Part shown: positions 19,374 to 29,275 of the stretch, one piece after another | Layout of the letters: each line of letters opens with the position of its first letter | Position numbering within the stretch: position 1 is the stretch's first letter | Origin: Brevibacillus gelatini | GTDB lineage: Bacteria > Bacillota > Bacilli > Brevibacillales > Brevibacillaceae | Assembly (NCBI RefSeq): GCF_003710935.1 | Contig: NZ_RHHS01000040.1 | Span: forward strand, 62,001-126,000 | Length of the DNA: 64,000 nt | Direction of reading: 5' to 3' | Position numbers and translations under genes: made by a program | Notes under the pieces: generated by a model | Told to the model about the DNA's origin: nothing | The model's input: only the letters and a program-made list of their open reading frames with translations | Database searches by the model: none

Positions 19374-19943
19374 ATGCGAAAAAAATGGATGGTGTACGCA
19401 TCGTGGAGTGCGGCACTTCTCACAGGGATCGTATTGGGTATCCTGCTGACAGGCAGTGGGAGCAAGGAAAACGGTCTGCTCCGACTGCTGCATACAGACT
19501 TCGGCAAGACGGCCGTGGTGGCAGGAAAGCCGTATGAGCTGGTGCTCACGCGCAGCTATTTGTGCGGCGTCCGGGATGAAGAACGGCAACCGATTGCTGC
19601 CGGGCATTTGCCGGAAGCGATGGGAGATTACAAAGGCTGGGAGATTGTGTCGGCCGATCCGAGCAAAATGATTTTACTGAAAAGGGAGCAGGACATTTCT
19701 CCTGCATGCAAGGAGAACGGACATTTTGGCTTGTCGGCGGACGGGATGCTGACACTGTTTCACGGGCTGCCTGCCGAGCAGGACGTCATCCAGACGTTTT
19801 ACCGGATCAACACGGCGAAAATGGAAGCGAGCCTGCCAAAAGAGCAGTTGGAAAGCTTGAAGCGGGGCATCCGCATTCGCAATCTGGCAGAGTACAACAG
19901 CGTGCTGTCGACGTACGGAGAGTTTCAACTGGATGATGAATAA
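19374..19943 (+). CDS. bofC: BofC, inhibitor of the sigma-K checkpoint protease SpoIVB
   Basis: 189 aa. A signal anchor or signal peptide is at about residues 6-28, followed by the BofC N-terminal domain with the conserved YLCGVRDEERQ (residues about 63-73) and a C-terminal domain with FYRINTAKMEASLP and a final EYNSVLSTYGEF. In B. subtilis BofC is secreted into the intermembrane space from the forespore and delays pro-sigma-K processing by restraining SpoIVB. It lies near the ruv genes as in B. subtilis. Confidence 0.88.
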   Translation: MRKKWMVYASWSAALLTGIVLGILLTGSGSKENGLLRLLHTDFGKTAVVAGKPYELVLTRSYLCGVRDEERQPIAAGHLPEAMGDYKGWEIVSADPSKMILLKREQDISPACKENGHFGLSADGMLTLFHGLPAEQDVIQTFYRINTAKMEASLPKEQLESLKRGIRIRNLAEYNSVLSTYGEFQLDDE

Positions 19944-19957
19944 AAAGAGAGTGAGAC

Positions 19958-19998
19958 AAAAAGCCGGCGATCCTGCAAGGAGGATGGTCGGCTTTTTC
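19958..19998. terminator. Bidirectional terminator between bofC and a convergent gene
   Basis: AAAAGCCGGCGATCCT / AGGATGGTCGGCTTTTT hairpin with T-run on the right and A-run on the left. Confidence 0.85.
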
Positions 19999-20015
19999 TC
20001 TGCTGTCGTGCTTCG

Positions 20016-21098
20016 TTACAAGTCTATGGCGATAATCTGCCACCTGTCCCACGGCGTGGCGCGGCGCAGCACAAACGTCCACTCTTCATTCCTTTCGCTG
20101 TTGTCATGGGTGAAATAGGTGAGGTGGACGTGGACTTCCGAAAGCAACGGTCCCCGTTCGTCAGAGGGAATAATGATCTCACTCTTGCGGACGGATGCCA
20201 CGTTGGAAAGCCGGGCAGGCAGCGTGAAGCCGTCTGTGGTCATTTGTACAACATGATTGTCCTGTTCGTGGAGAGCCGTGAGAAAATACCCTACCAGTTC
20301 CTCCGCCGTCGCACCGATCATCGCCGTGGCCAGCGAGCCGGACGCTTTTTGGATCATCAGGCTGTGGCTGGGGTCGGGTTCCTTGCGTCTGTGAGTCGAG
20401 CTTCCGAAAAAGTGGATGCAAAAATGGCCGGGAAAATCATTGCCCGCAATCGCTCCTGCACCGTGCGGCATGCCGTGCATGGAAGCGGCAAAATACACGC
20501 CATTGACCTCGACGAGAATCGCCCTGCGCTTCCAGCTCCATTTGCCCTGGTAAATCTTTTTCATCGTCTGCGTATCCGTGCGCGTCAGCGGCTGCACATC
20601 GGCGTGTCTGCTGCCTGCACGGCGCTGGACGTGGAACCGCTCGCCTGTCTCCAGGTCAATGACGGTGGCGTACTCCATGCGGCCGAAGATGTTTTTGACC
20701 TGCTCCCACGGAATCGCTTTTGCGTAATGAACGCTCTCCACCTGCGCGACAAATTCCTCGATTCGTTGCTGTACATCAGTCGGCAAAAGGTATTGCAGCG
20801 GCTTGTCGCTCGCAAACAACTTCCCGTCGTGATCGTACACAAACTCGCGCTGGTTGACAGTCAATGTGGCCCGAACCCAGTGAGGATGCACGAACGCTGC
20901 CACCTTTTTTGCGGCAAACAGCCGTTTGACGAATGAAGGCTGGGTATGAAAGCTCAGCGTAGAGCGAAAAGCCGAGGCTGGCGAGACCGAGACAGAGACG
21001 GTGACTTTTTCTTTGCCCTTCGCCTGGGCGGGCTGCTCCGGGCAGAAGGTGGCGAGAAGAAGAATGGCAAGCAGGAAAGCGGTCAGCAAGCGTCTCAC
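20016..21098 (-). CDS. Uncharacterised secreted protein with CIHFxGSxTH motif
   Basis: 360 aa; function not recognised. It begins with a clear Sec signal peptide (MRRLLTAFLLAILLLATF, cut near AQA-KG at about residue 26). A mid-protein segment reads GHFCIHFFGSSTHRRKEP and is followed by DPSHSLMIQKA, giving one Cys and several His that could bind a metal or form a catalytic centre. The C-terminal third (ATAMIGATAEELVGYFLTAL onward) looks like an NTF2-like beta/alpha domain. GTG 21098 is chosen because GAGGGAGGT lies nine bases upstream; the frame stays open to 21419 but that part is not signal-peptide-like. Convergent with bofC. Confidence 0.8.
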   Translation of the reverse strand: MRRLLTAFLLAILLLATFCPEQPAQAKGKEKVTVSVSVSPASAFRSTLSFHTQPSFVKRLFAAKKVAAFVHPHWVRATLTVNQREFVYDHDGKLFASDKPLQYLLPTDVQQRIEEFVAQVESVHYAKAIPWEQVKNIFGRMEYATVIDLETGERFHVQRRAGSRHADVQPLTRTDTQTMKKIYQGKWSWKRRAILVEVNGVYFAASMHGMPHGAGAIAGNDFPGHFCIHFFGSSTHRRKEPDPSHSLMIQKASGSLATAMIGATAEELVGYFLTALHEQDNHVVQMTTDGFTLPARLSNVASVRKSEIIIPSDERGPLLSEVHVHLTYFTHDNSERNEEWTFVLRRATPWDRWQIIAIDL

Positions 21099-21165
21099 CA
21101 GATCAGCACCTCCCTCTATATGGTTTGTCGGCAAAGTTGCGGAAAATGAGCTGTAAATGTTGGCA

Positions 21166-21195
21166 TCATAAGGCCAGAGGTGTGACGCCATACTG
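21166..21195 (+). promoter_or_regulatory. Sigma-G-like promoter of a small gene
   Basis: TCATA (21166-21170), 18 bases, CATACTG (21189-21195); one mismatch in each box to GMATR / CATnMTA. A sigma-E reading is also possible (ATA, 18 bases, CATACTGT). Confidence 0.4.
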
Positions 21196-21230
21196 TACTC
21201 ATACGGCGAGCGAAGGAGGAATCTTTTCTT

Positions 21231-21422
21231 ATGTCTACCATGCCCAGAGGTAGCTACAAGGACCAGTTCCACCAGCGTTTGTACGTTCAGCTGAACCAGG
21301 GACACAACAAGCTCAATTACCAGCAGATCAACCGGATCAGGGAGCAGATGCAGAGCGGCGTAGATGAATACGCGCACATGCAGCATGATGTGTCGGATTC
21401 GCTTGGAATGAACAAACACTAA
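21231..21422 (+). CDS. Small conserved-looking protein, unknown function
   Basis: 63 aa, rich in Gln, Asn, His and Met, no membrane segment. It starts MSTMPRGSYKDQFHQRLYVQ after a strong ribosome site (GAAGGAGGAA, 9 bases away). A single amphipathic helix is likely at INRIREQMQSGVDEYA. It stands between divergent and downstream genes as a separate unit with a sporulation-type promoter. No family recognised; the forespore role is inferred from the promoter only. Confidence 0.72.
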   Translation: MSTMPRGSYKDQFHQRLYVQLNQGHNKLNYQQINRIREQMQSGVDEYAHMQHDVSDSLGMNKH

Positions 21423-21548
21423 ATGCGACGCCGTATGATTACCCGTTCCCTTTGCCAGGAGCGGGTTTTTATATGGAAATACACGTTCGCTTTTTGGGCG
21501 CTTTGTGATACAGTAGAGAGTAGAGACTTGGCAAACGGAGAGTGGACC

Positions 21549-22049
21549 ATGCGCATATTAGGAATCGACCCTGGCATTGCGATCGTTGGGTTTGGGGTTC
21601 TGGATAAACAGGGTAGCCAATTGCGTCCCGTCCAGTATGGAAGCATTCAGACAGAGGCAGGCTTGCCCGTTCCGCTTCGCTTGAAGCAGATTTTTGAAGC
21701 GATGCAGAGCCTGCTGGAAACGTATCGACCGGATGAAATGTCAGTAGAAAAACTGTTTTTCAATAAAAACGTGACCACGGCCTTCACGGTGGGCCAGGCG
21801 CGCGGTGTCATCCTGCTTGCGGCGGAGATGGCCGGAGTGCCCGTCTATGAATACACGCCGATGCAGGTCAAGCAGGCGGTGACAGGCTACGGTGGGGCGG
21901 AAAAGAAGCAGATTCAGGAAATGACCAGGCTGCTGCTCAGGCTTAAGGAAGTGCCAAAGCCTGACGACGTGGCGGATGCCTTGGGCATTGCGATTACGCA
22001 CGCTCAGTTTCGGACGTTCATCTCCATCTCGGAAGGAGTTCAAAAATGA
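21549..22049 (+). CDS. ruvC: Holliday junction endonuclease RuvC
   Basis: 166 aa. RuvC resolves four-way DNA junctions as a dimer guided by RuvAB. The RNase H-like metal-binding acids are visible: D7 in GIDPG, E67 in SVEKLFF, and D140/D143 in PDDVADALGIA. ATG 21549 is chosen by match to the family N-terminus (MRILGIDPGI); a frame extension to 21423 is not RuvC-like. Its stop overlaps ruvA by four bases. B. subtilis lacks ruvC and uses RecU, so this is a difference from that model. Confidence 0.96.
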   Translation: MRILGIDPGIAIVGFGVLDKQGSQLRPVQYGSIQTEAGLPVPLRLKQIFEAMQSLLETYRPDEMSVEKLFFNKNVTTAFTVGQARGVILLAAEMAGVPVYEYTPMQVKQAVTGYGGAEKKQIQEMTRLLLRLKEVPKPDDVADALGIAITHAQFRTFISISEGVQK

Positions 22050-22663
22050 TTGATTTTGTGGAAGGGACACTTTGTTACCTCGATTCAGAATACATAGTGG
22101 TAGAAGCGGGAGGGATCGGGTATCGCCTGTTCTGTCCCAATCCGTACCAGTTTGTGCGCTACGAAGGCAGCAAAACGAAGCTGTACACGCACCATCACGT
22201 CCGCGAAGACGCGATTTTGCTCTACGGTTTCGCCACCCGTGACGAGCGCGACCTGTTTCGCAAGCTGCTTGACGTGAGCGGCATCGGACCAAAGGGCGGT
22301 CTGGCGATTCTCGCGGCGGCAACTCCCGAGCAGTTGGTCATGGCGGTGCAACAGGAAAATGTGACCTATTTGACGAAGTTTCCTGGGATCGGCAAAAAGA
22401 CAGCACAACGCATCATACTCGATCTTAAGGACAAACTGGTCGGGTACACGCCATCCGCGATTCTCACTGTCGCGGCAGGCGATCTGACAGCAGGCGAACA
22501 GGCGGTCTCTGCGCTGAACGAGGCGCTGGAAGCGTTGACCGCGCTCGGCTACTCGGACGGCGAGCTGCAAAAGATCAGAAACGCGCTGGCGGAGAAATCA
22601 AAAGAGGGCGAAAGTGTGGAAAAGCTCATCAAACAAGGGCTTGCCCTGCTTATGAGGGGGTAG
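22046..22663 (+). CDS. ruvA: Holliday junction DNA helicase subunit RuvA
   Basis: 205 aa. It binds Holliday junctions as a tetramer and loads RuvB. Residues 1-62 form the OB domain ([13 protein letters not shown]), then two helix-hairpin-helix motifs ([16 protein letters not shown] and [15 protein letters not shown]), and a C-terminal RuvB-binding three-helix domain from about 155 ([16 protein letters not shown]). Start overlaps the ruvC stop. Confidence 0.97.
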   Translation: MIDFVEGTLCYLDSEYIVVEAGGIGYRLFCPNPYQFVRYEGSKTKLYTHHHVREDAILLYGFATRDERDLFRKLLDVSGIGPKGGLAILAAATPEQLVMAVQQENVTYLTKFPGIGKKTAQRIILDLKDKLVGYTPSAILTVAAGDLTAGEQAVSALNEALEALTALGYSDGELQKIRNALAEKSKEGESVEKLIKQGLALLMRG

Positions 22664-22667
22664 GATT

Positions 22668-23666
22668 TTGGATCAGCGAATCATTACGACGCATATGAAC
22701 TGGGAAGAAGATGCGGCGGAGCTGAGCCTCCGTCCTCGATATTTGAATGAGTACATCGGACAGCAGCATGTGAAGGAAAACCTGAAAATTTTCATTGAAG
22801 CGGCGAAAATGCGCAAGGAATCCCTGGACCACGTCCTGCTGTACGGACCGCCGGGGCTGGGCAAGACGACGCTGTCGCAAATTATCGCCAACGAGCTTGG
22901 GGTCAACATTCGCACGACGTCCGGCCCTGCGATTGAGCGGCCTGGCGATCTGGCGGCGATTTTGACCAACCTGCAGGAAGGTGACGTGCTGTTTATCGAC
23001 GAGATCCACAGGCTGAACCGAAGCGTTGAGGAAGTGCTTTATCCGGCCATGGAGGATTTTGCGCTCGATATTATCATCGGCAAAGGGCCGAGCGCGCGCA
23101 GTGTGCGCCTCGATTTGCCGCGGTTTACGCTCGTGGGAGCAACGACGCGGGCAGGGATGCTCTCTGCGCCGCTGCGCGACCGGTTCGGAGTGGTGAACCG
23201 TCTGGAGTTTTACACCGTTCCCGAGCTGACCTTTATCGTCTCGCGGGCAGCGGATATTCTCCAGGTGGTAATTCGCGAAGGCGGCGCGGAAGAAATCGCG
23301 CGTCGTTCACGGGGAACTCCGCGTGTGGCGAATCGTCTGTTGAAACGGGTGCGCGACTTCGCCCAGGTAAAAGGGGAAGGCGTCATCACGACGGAGATTG
23401 CCAGGGAAGCACTGGAACGGCTGCAGGTAGACGCCTGCGGTCTGGATCATATCGACCATAAGCTGCTGCTCGCCATCATCGATCGCTTTGACGGCGGTCC
23501 AGTCGGTCTCGATACGATTGCCGCCACGATTGGCGAAGAGGCGCAAACGGTTGAAGACGTGTGCGAGCCGTATTTGATGCAGATTGGTTTTATGCAGCGG
23601 ACGCCGCGGGGACGTGTGCTGACCCCGAGCGCGTACCAGCACTTTGGGCGGGAGATGAAATCGTGA
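22668..23666 (+). CDS. ruvB: Holliday junction DNA helicase motor RuvB
   Basis: 332 aa AAA+ ATPase driving branch migration. Walker [12 protein letters not shown] is at about residues 58-68, Walker [10 protein letters not shown] at about 109-117, sensor [20 protein letters not shown] follows, and a winged-helix DNA-binding domain ends with [16 protein letters not shown]. Start is TTG 22668, close after GAGGGGG; this start is normal for the operon spacing of four bases. Confidence 0.97.
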   Translation: MDQRIITTHMNWEEDAAELSLRPRYLNEYIGQQHVKENLKIFIEAAKMRKESLDHVLLYGPPGLGKTTLSQIIANELGVNIRTTSGPAIERPGDLAAILTNLQEGDVLFIDEIHRLNRSVEEVLYPAMEDFALDIIIGKGPSARSVRLDLPRFTLVGATTRAGMLSAPLRDRFGVVNRLEFYTVPELTFIVSRAADILQVVIREGGAEEIARRSRGTPRVANRLLKRVRDFAQVKGEGVITTEIAREALERLQVDACGLDHIDHKLLLAIIDRFDGGPVGLDTIAATIGEEAQTVEDVCEPYLMQIGFMQRTPRGRVLTPSAYQHFGREMKS

Positions 23667-23881
23667 ATCCAGTAGCCAAGCTTCTCATTATCGGCGGTGC
23701 CGTACTGATCGTCATCGGCCTGTTGTGGCAGGTGGGCGGCCGCTTTTTGCCGCTGGGACGCCTGCCAGGAGATATTGTGGTGGAAAAGGAAAACGTCAAA
23801 TTTTACTTTCCGGTCGTGACGTGCATCGTCATCAGCATCGTGTTGTCTCTTGGGATGTATTTGTTTCGTCTTTTCAAATGA
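23663..23881 (+). CDS. DUF2905 small membrane protein
   Basis: 72 aa. Two membrane segments, at about residues 5-22 and 49-68, flank the conserved loop [20 protein letters not shown] that defines DUF2905. Function unknown. The GTG start overlaps the ruvB stop (GTGA), as in many Firmicutes where this gene follows ruvB. Confidence 0.88.
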   Translation: MNPVAKLLIIGGAVLIVIGLLWQVGGRFLPLGRLPGDIVVEKENVKFYFPVVTCIVISIVLSLGMYLFRLFK

Positions 23882-24085
23882 AGGCTTTTGTCTAGCACAC
23901 ATAGCTTGTCTGGATGCCATCGGAGCTGTTTTTTCCGGTGGCTTTTTGTTTGCCGGGACTGGTCCTATTTTGCAGGCAAGGGCAGGAAAATCGCCTGGTA
24001 TTGTCGAAAAGATTGGGAGTACATGCCAAATTTCGACGAGAAGAGATCAAGAAGAGATCAGGAGAAAGGAAGGACGTTGGACGAC

Positions 24086-26020
24086 ATGAAAAAGAAGTGG
24101 ATGGGGAGAGTCCTTTCGGCGGGCCTGATAACAGTTGCTCTCCTGGGGGGACAAGCGCCGACAGAAGCAGCTTCTGACCATATTCGGGTTGCTCTGTTTA
24201 TAGATACGGGCCAAGGCTACAGGGGAGTTGTTCCTTCCGTTACACTGACAGCGGAAAAAGGAATGGAAGTGACGTTGGCAGGCCCAGACGGGGAGAGCGA
24301 ACTGCCTGATTTGAAAGCAAAAGCTGCCCGTTACCGGGTAGATGAATATCATCTGGTCGTGGCGCAGACGCCGGACTGGAACCAGGCGCAGCAAGTCGCC
24401 CAGCTTTTGAGCCAGCGCAAATACGAGGGCTCGATTCAGGTGGCGAAACGAGGCGGACAGACCGTTTATCAGGTTGTCAGCGGTACATACGACACGTATC
24501 AGGCAGCAGCCAATCAAGCAGCGGCTGTGGCCCAGGCGACAGGACAAAAGCCGGTTGTGCAAGGTCCGCTCCGGCTGGAAGCGGGGCAGTTCAAAAGCTT
24601 GAGCGAAGCCCAGAAGTGGCAGGAGGCGTTTGAGCAAAAAGGTATCCCGGCGTACCCTGTGCTGTTGTCGGACGGCAAAAAAGTCAAATACGCCGTCTGG
24701 ATCGGCGACGAGGTCAGCCAGGAAGCGCTCGCTGCCTTGGCGCGCAAAGCGAGCAGCGCTGTTCCGGGCTTTTCCTACAAGACGCCTGACAGCAAGTCTT
24801 ACGTCGTACTGAAGCAAGATGTTTACGGCTCTCCTGATGAGCCGATCTGGAAGTACGTGTTCTCTCCGCAGGCCAAGCTGACGGTTGAAGCGAAAAAAGC
24901 GGAGCCGGAAGCGTTGATCGGCGTCGTCGAGCGTGACCAGCGGACGTACCGCGGCGAGATGGAGCTGTCGGAATACAACGGTCACTTGACGGTTGTCAAT
25001 GAACTGCCGCTGGAGGAATATCTGTACGGGGTTGTCGGTTCGGAAATGGCTCCGGGCTGGCCGCTGGAAGCGTTGAAAACGCAGGCGGTGCTGTCGAGAA
25101 CAAGAGCCCTGTGGCAAGGAAACAAGTACGGGATCGCCAACGTGTCGGATACAGTGGTAGAGCAGGCGTACTACGGCTATGGCAAGGAGTCGGAAGATGT
25201 CCGCGTGGCCGTTGACGAAACCGCCGGGGAAGCCATCTATTACCAGGGCAAACTCGTCGAGTCCCTGTTTTACTCGAATGCAGGCGGGATGACTGCGGAT
25301 GGCACGGAAGTATGGGGAAATCCCGTTCCGTATTTGCGGCCAGTCGAGAGTGATGATACGTATCCGATGGTAACGGCGAACCTGTGGTATCGGGTACAGC
25401 TTGCAGATGGGACGATCGGATATGTGCGCAGCGACCTGGTGCAGCAGACAGGGGATGCCAATGGCGCAAGAACAGGCGTCATCACGACGGAAAACACGAA
25501 TTTGCGCACAGGCCCAAGCACCACGACGCACAAGGTTTTGTCTACACTCCCAAGCGGCGCCCAGGTGACAATCCTCTCCGAAGAGCCCGAGGAAAATGCC
25601 TATGCGTGGACACGCGGTCCCTTTACCTCTGCGGAACTGACCGCGCTGCTGAATGCGAACCAGGACAAACAAAAGGCACCGCGCATCCCTGGGAACGTCA
25701 CCAGCCTGAAAGTGACGAAGCGAGGACCGTCCGGACGGGTGATCGCGATGGAGGCGAATGGTGTTCCGATTGCCGTTTCGTCCCCGGATGCTTTCCGCTC
25801 GCTGTTCCAGCAAGGCGGCAACTCGCTTCGCAGCACGAAGTTCGATGTCGAGGTCATTCAGGGTGACAAGCAGGCGGGGCCACAGTTTTTGTTCCGCGGC
25901 TACGGCTTTGGACACGGCCTTGGTGTGTCGCAATACGGGGCTCGCGCAATGGCGGAAAAAGGGTATGACTACCTGCAAATTTTGCAACACTATTACCAGG
26001 ATGTGACAATTGACAAGTAA
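24086..26020 (+). CDS. SpoIID/LytB-domain protein with SPOR-like repeats and an internal SH3 domain
   Basis: 644 aa, signal peptide at about residues 1-28 (TEAAS). Residues about 90-235 hold two SPOR-like repeats (YHLVVAQTPDWNQAQQVAQ; YQVVSGTYDTYQAAANQA). The SpoIID fold starts near 320 with EEYLYGVVGSEMAPGWPLEA, the region that holds the catalytic glutamate of the lytic transglycosylase, and finishes with GYGFGHGLGVSQYGARAM near 610. A bacterial SH3 segment (TTENTNLRTGPSTTTHKVLS) is inserted between the two halves. It probably cleaves denuded peptidoglycan. It is a paralogue of sporulation SpoIID rather than SpoIID itself. TTG 24077 is an alternative start. Confidence 0.83.
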   Translation: MKKKWMGRVLSAGLITVALLGGQAPTEAASDHIRVALFIDTGQGYRGVVPSVTLTAEKGMEVTLAGPDGESELPDLKAKAARYRVDEYHLVVAQTPDWNQAQQVAQLLSQRKYEGSIQVAKRGGQTVYQVVSGTYDTYQAAANQAAAVAQATGQKPVVQGPLRLEAGQFKSLSEAQKWQEAFEQKGIPAYPVLLSDGKKVKYAVWIGDEVSQEALAALARKASSAVPGFSYKTPDSKSYVVLKQDVYGSPDEPIWKYVFSPQAKLTVEAKKAEPEALIGVVERDQRTYRGEMELSEYNGHLTVVNELPLEEYLYGVVGSEMAPGWPLEALKTQAVLSRTRALWQGNKYGIANVSDTVVEQAYYGYGKESEDVRVAVDETAGEAIYYQGKLVESLFYSNAGGMTADGTEVWGNPVPYLRPVESDDTYPMVTANLWYRVQLADGTIGYVRSDLVQQTGDANGARTGVITTENTNLRTGPSTTTHKVLSTLPSGAQVTILSEEPEENAYAWTRGPFTSAELTALLNANQDKQKAPRIPGNVTSLKVTKRGPSGRVIAMEANGVPIAVSSPDAFRSLFQQGGNSLRSTKFDVEVIQGDKQAGPQFLFRGYGFGHGLGVSQYGARAMAEKGYDYLQILQHYYQDVTIDK

Positions 26021-26062
26021 TCCTTTTGCCACATGTACTGTCATCAAAGGAGTTAACGATTC

Positions 26063-27091
26063 GTGGACGTGCAACAATTTGATTTTGAACTTCCGGAGCA
26101 TCTGATTGCCCAGCATCCTTTGGAGGACCGGACAGCTTCGCGGCTGCTCGTTCTGGACAAACAGACCGGAAGCATTTCCCATCAGCGCTTTACCGACCTG
26201 ATCGACCATTTGCAGCCGGGAGACGTGCTGGTCATGAATGACAGCCGCGTGCTGCCCGCAAGGCTGATCGGCGAAAAGGCCGGGACGGGGGCGAAGATCG
26301 AGATCCTTTTACTGAAATCGCTCGGGGACGACCGCTGGGAGACGCTGGTGAAGCCAGGCAAACGGATGAAGCCGGGAACGGAAGTGGTCTTTGGCAACGG
26401 ACTGCTGCGCTGTGTATGCGAAGAAGTGACAGAGACAGGCGGGCGGATTGTGCGTTTTTTGTACGAAGGCATTTTTTACGAGATTCTCGACCAGTTAGGC
26501 TCGATGCCGCTGCCTCCTTACATTCATGCGCAGCTTGAAGACAGCGAACGGTACCAGACGGTGTATGCGCGCGAGCGAGGCTCAGCGGCAGCGCCGACAG
26601 CAGGGCTGCACTTCACCAAGCCTTACCTGGAGCAAATCGCTGCAAAAGGCGTACAGCTCGCATACGTGACGCTGCACGTAGGACTTGGAACGTTCCGGCC
26701 TGTATCTGCTGACACGGTAGAGGAGCATGTCATGCATGCCGAGTATTACGAGATTCCGGAAAAGACCGCCGAACTGGTGAACAAGGCGAAGGCGGAGGGG
26801 AGAAGAGTCATTGCGGTCGGGACGACTTCGTGCCGGACACTGGAGACGGTCGGACGCGCGAACGGCGGCAGGCTGGTGGCGACAGCGGGCTGGACGGACA
26901 TCTTCATTTATCCGGGATACACGTTCTCGATTCTCGACGGGCTTTTGACGAATTTTCATCTGCCCAAGTCGACACTCGTGATGCTGGTCAGTGCGCTGGC
27001 TGGCAAGGAGCATGTCATGAATGCGTACAGAGCGGCGATCCAGGAGGAATATCGCTTCTTCAGTTTTGGCGACGCGATGCTGATCGTGTAA
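26063..27091 (+). CDS. queA: S-adenosylmethionine:tRNA ribosyltransferase-isomerase QueA
   Basis: 342 aa. It transfers the ribosyl part of SAM to preQ1 in tRNA, forming epoxyqueuosine. Family signatures are [20 protein letters not shown] at the N-terminus, [16 protein letters not shown], and [15 protein letters not shown] (about residues 174-188). GTG 26063 follows AAAGGAG at a normal distance. Paired with tgt in the queuosine route. Confidence 0.97.
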   Translation: MDVQQFDFELPEHLIAQHPLEDRTASRLLVLDKQTGSISHQRFTDLIDHLQPGDVLVMNDSRVLPARLIGEKAGTGAKIEILLLKSLGDDRWETLVKPGKRMKPGTEVVFGNGLLRCVCEEVTETGGRIVRFLYEGIFYEILDQLGSMPLPPYIHAQLEDSERYQTVYARERGSAAAPTAGLHFTKPYLEQIAAKGVQLAYVTLHVGLGTFRPVSADTVEEHVMHAEYYEIPEKTAELVNKAKAEGRRVIAVGTTSCRTLETVGRANGGRLVATAGWTDIFIYPGYTFSILDGLLTNFHLPKSTLVMLVSALAGKEHVMNAYRAAIQEEYRFFSFGDAMLIV

Positions 27092-27100
27092 AAAATGTAC

Positions 27101-27147
27101 AAATCCCACCCGCATAAGTGTATACTTATAAGCCGGGTGGGTTTACT
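27101..27147 (+). terminator. Terminator after queA
   Basis: AAATCCCACCCG / CGGGTGGGTTT outer stem with an inner palindrome (ATAAGTGTATACTTAT). Confidence 0.7.
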
Positions 27148-27170
27148 TCACTCTCAAGTTTTCTTATAAT
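27142..27170 (+). promoter_or_regulatory. Sigma-A promoter of tgt-yajC
   Basis: TTTACT (27142-27147), 17 bases, TATAAT (27165-27170), 40 bases before tgt. Confidence 0.65.
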
Positions 27171-27191
27171 AGGAAAGACTTACATACATAG

Positions 27192-28340
<1,149 letters not shown>

Positions 28341-28355
28341 TCGAGGGGGATATTC

Positions 28356-28655
28356 ATGGAGGGCTTGACTCAGTTTTTACCGATTATCATCATGTTTGCG
28401 ATTTTCTACTTCTTGCTGATTCGTCCGCAACAGAAGAAAGCCAAACAGCGCAATGCCATGCTCGCTGCTCTGAAAAAGGGCGACAGGATCGTTACCATCG
28501 GCGGCATGCACGGTACCATCCAGGAGTTGACCGACGACACGGTGACTCTGCGCATTGCGCACAACGTCAACGTAACGTTTGATCGCGGTGCCATCAACAA
28601 CGTTGTGTCTTCCAGCAACGAACCGGCAAAAGCGGAAAAAGAAGAGTCCAAATAA
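28356..28655 (+). CDS. yajC: Preprotein translocase subunit YajC
   Basis: 99 aa. One membrane helix (residues 5-23, FLPIIIMFAIFYFLLIRPQQ at 7-26) followed by a cytoplasmic part with the YajC motif GDRIVTIGGMHGTI. It associates with SecDF. Gene order tgt-yajC matches most bacteria. Confidence 0.96.
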   Translation: MEGLTQFLPIIIMFAIFYFLLIRPQQKKAKQRNAMLAALKKGDRIVTIGGMHGTIQELTDDTVTLRIAHNVNVTFDRGAINNVVSSSNEPAKAEKEESK

Positions 28656-28663
28656 AGCAAGGA

Positions 28664-28695
28664 AAAGCAGGTGGGAGCATCCGCCTGCTTTTTTT
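28664..28695 (+). terminator. Terminator after yajC
   Basis: AAAGCAGGTGGG / CCGCCTGCTTT stem with T-run; may also act for the convergent minus-strand gene. Confidence 0.88.
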
Positions 28696-28740
28696 GATGG
28701 CCAGGACCGCCTTGATCGTTTGGGATGGGAGCAAAAATTT

Positions 28741-29142
28741 TTACCGTCTCGGCTTGAAGCTTTTGGGCTTGCTGCCGGTATTGGCCGAGTTGACGCCGAG
28801 AATGCCGCCCAGTGCAGCGATGCCGAACGCACCGAGCAAAAAGAGGAACGTCCCCCATTGCAGCGGAGCATCGAAGCCGAGAAAGCCGATTAAAAGGATC
28901 AGGAGGAAATAGGAGAACCCGGTCAAGCCGCCGTAGTACCAGCCTTTGCCGCCACAGCGCTTTCCGGTGACGAAACCGCCGACGAGCAAGGCAATTGCGT
29001 TGATGATGTACGTGAAATAAGGCAAAGACCCTTCGCGCATGCTGGTAAAGCTGAGAAGCAAGGTAGCGAGCAATGCCCCGAACAAGACGAGACCTGTTGT
29101 GTACAAAAGACCTGTCAGTACAGAGGTGGACGCACTCCGCAC
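28741..29142 (-). CDS. yrzE: TIGR04086-type membrane protein (YrzE-like)
   Basis: 133 aa with four predicted membrane helices (LLYTTGLVLFGALLATLLLS; ALLVGGFVTGKR; GFSYFLLILLIGFLG; LFLLGAFGIAALGGILG) and a basic C-terminus. Function unknown. It matches by position and layout B. subtilis yrzE, next to yajC. I start at GTG 29142 because GAGGGGG lies eight bases upstream; a TTG at 29166 extends the frame but lacks a ribosome site. Confidence 0.78.
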   Translation of the reverse strand: MRSASTSVLTGLLYTTGLVLFGALLATLLLSFTSMREGSLPYFTYIINAIALLVGGFVTGKRCGGKGWYYGGLTGFSYFLLILLIGFLGFDAPLQWGTFLFLLGAFGIAALGGILGVNSANTGSKPKSFKPRR

Positions 29143-29216
29143 AATAGTAACCCCCTCACTGGTCAACTGTTTGTACCATCTATATGAATGGCCTGGCCCA
29201 TGTATTCATCTTCGCG

Positions 29217-29245
29217 TTGAACATTGGAAGGAATTTTCGTATGAT
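29217..29245 (+). promoter_or_regulatory. Sigma-A promoter of corA
   Basis: TTGAAC (29217-29222), 17 bases, TATGAT (29240-29245), 30 bases before the start. Confidence 0.72.
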
Positions 29246-29275
29246 GGATGGGGAACGAGACGGGGGTGAGGAAGA

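Noticed and set aside
24047-26209. A 720-codon minus-strand open frame
   Set aside because: It is a shadow of the SpoIID-like and queA genes: no ribosome site, His/Arg/Gln-rich nonsense composition, and no domain-like sequence.
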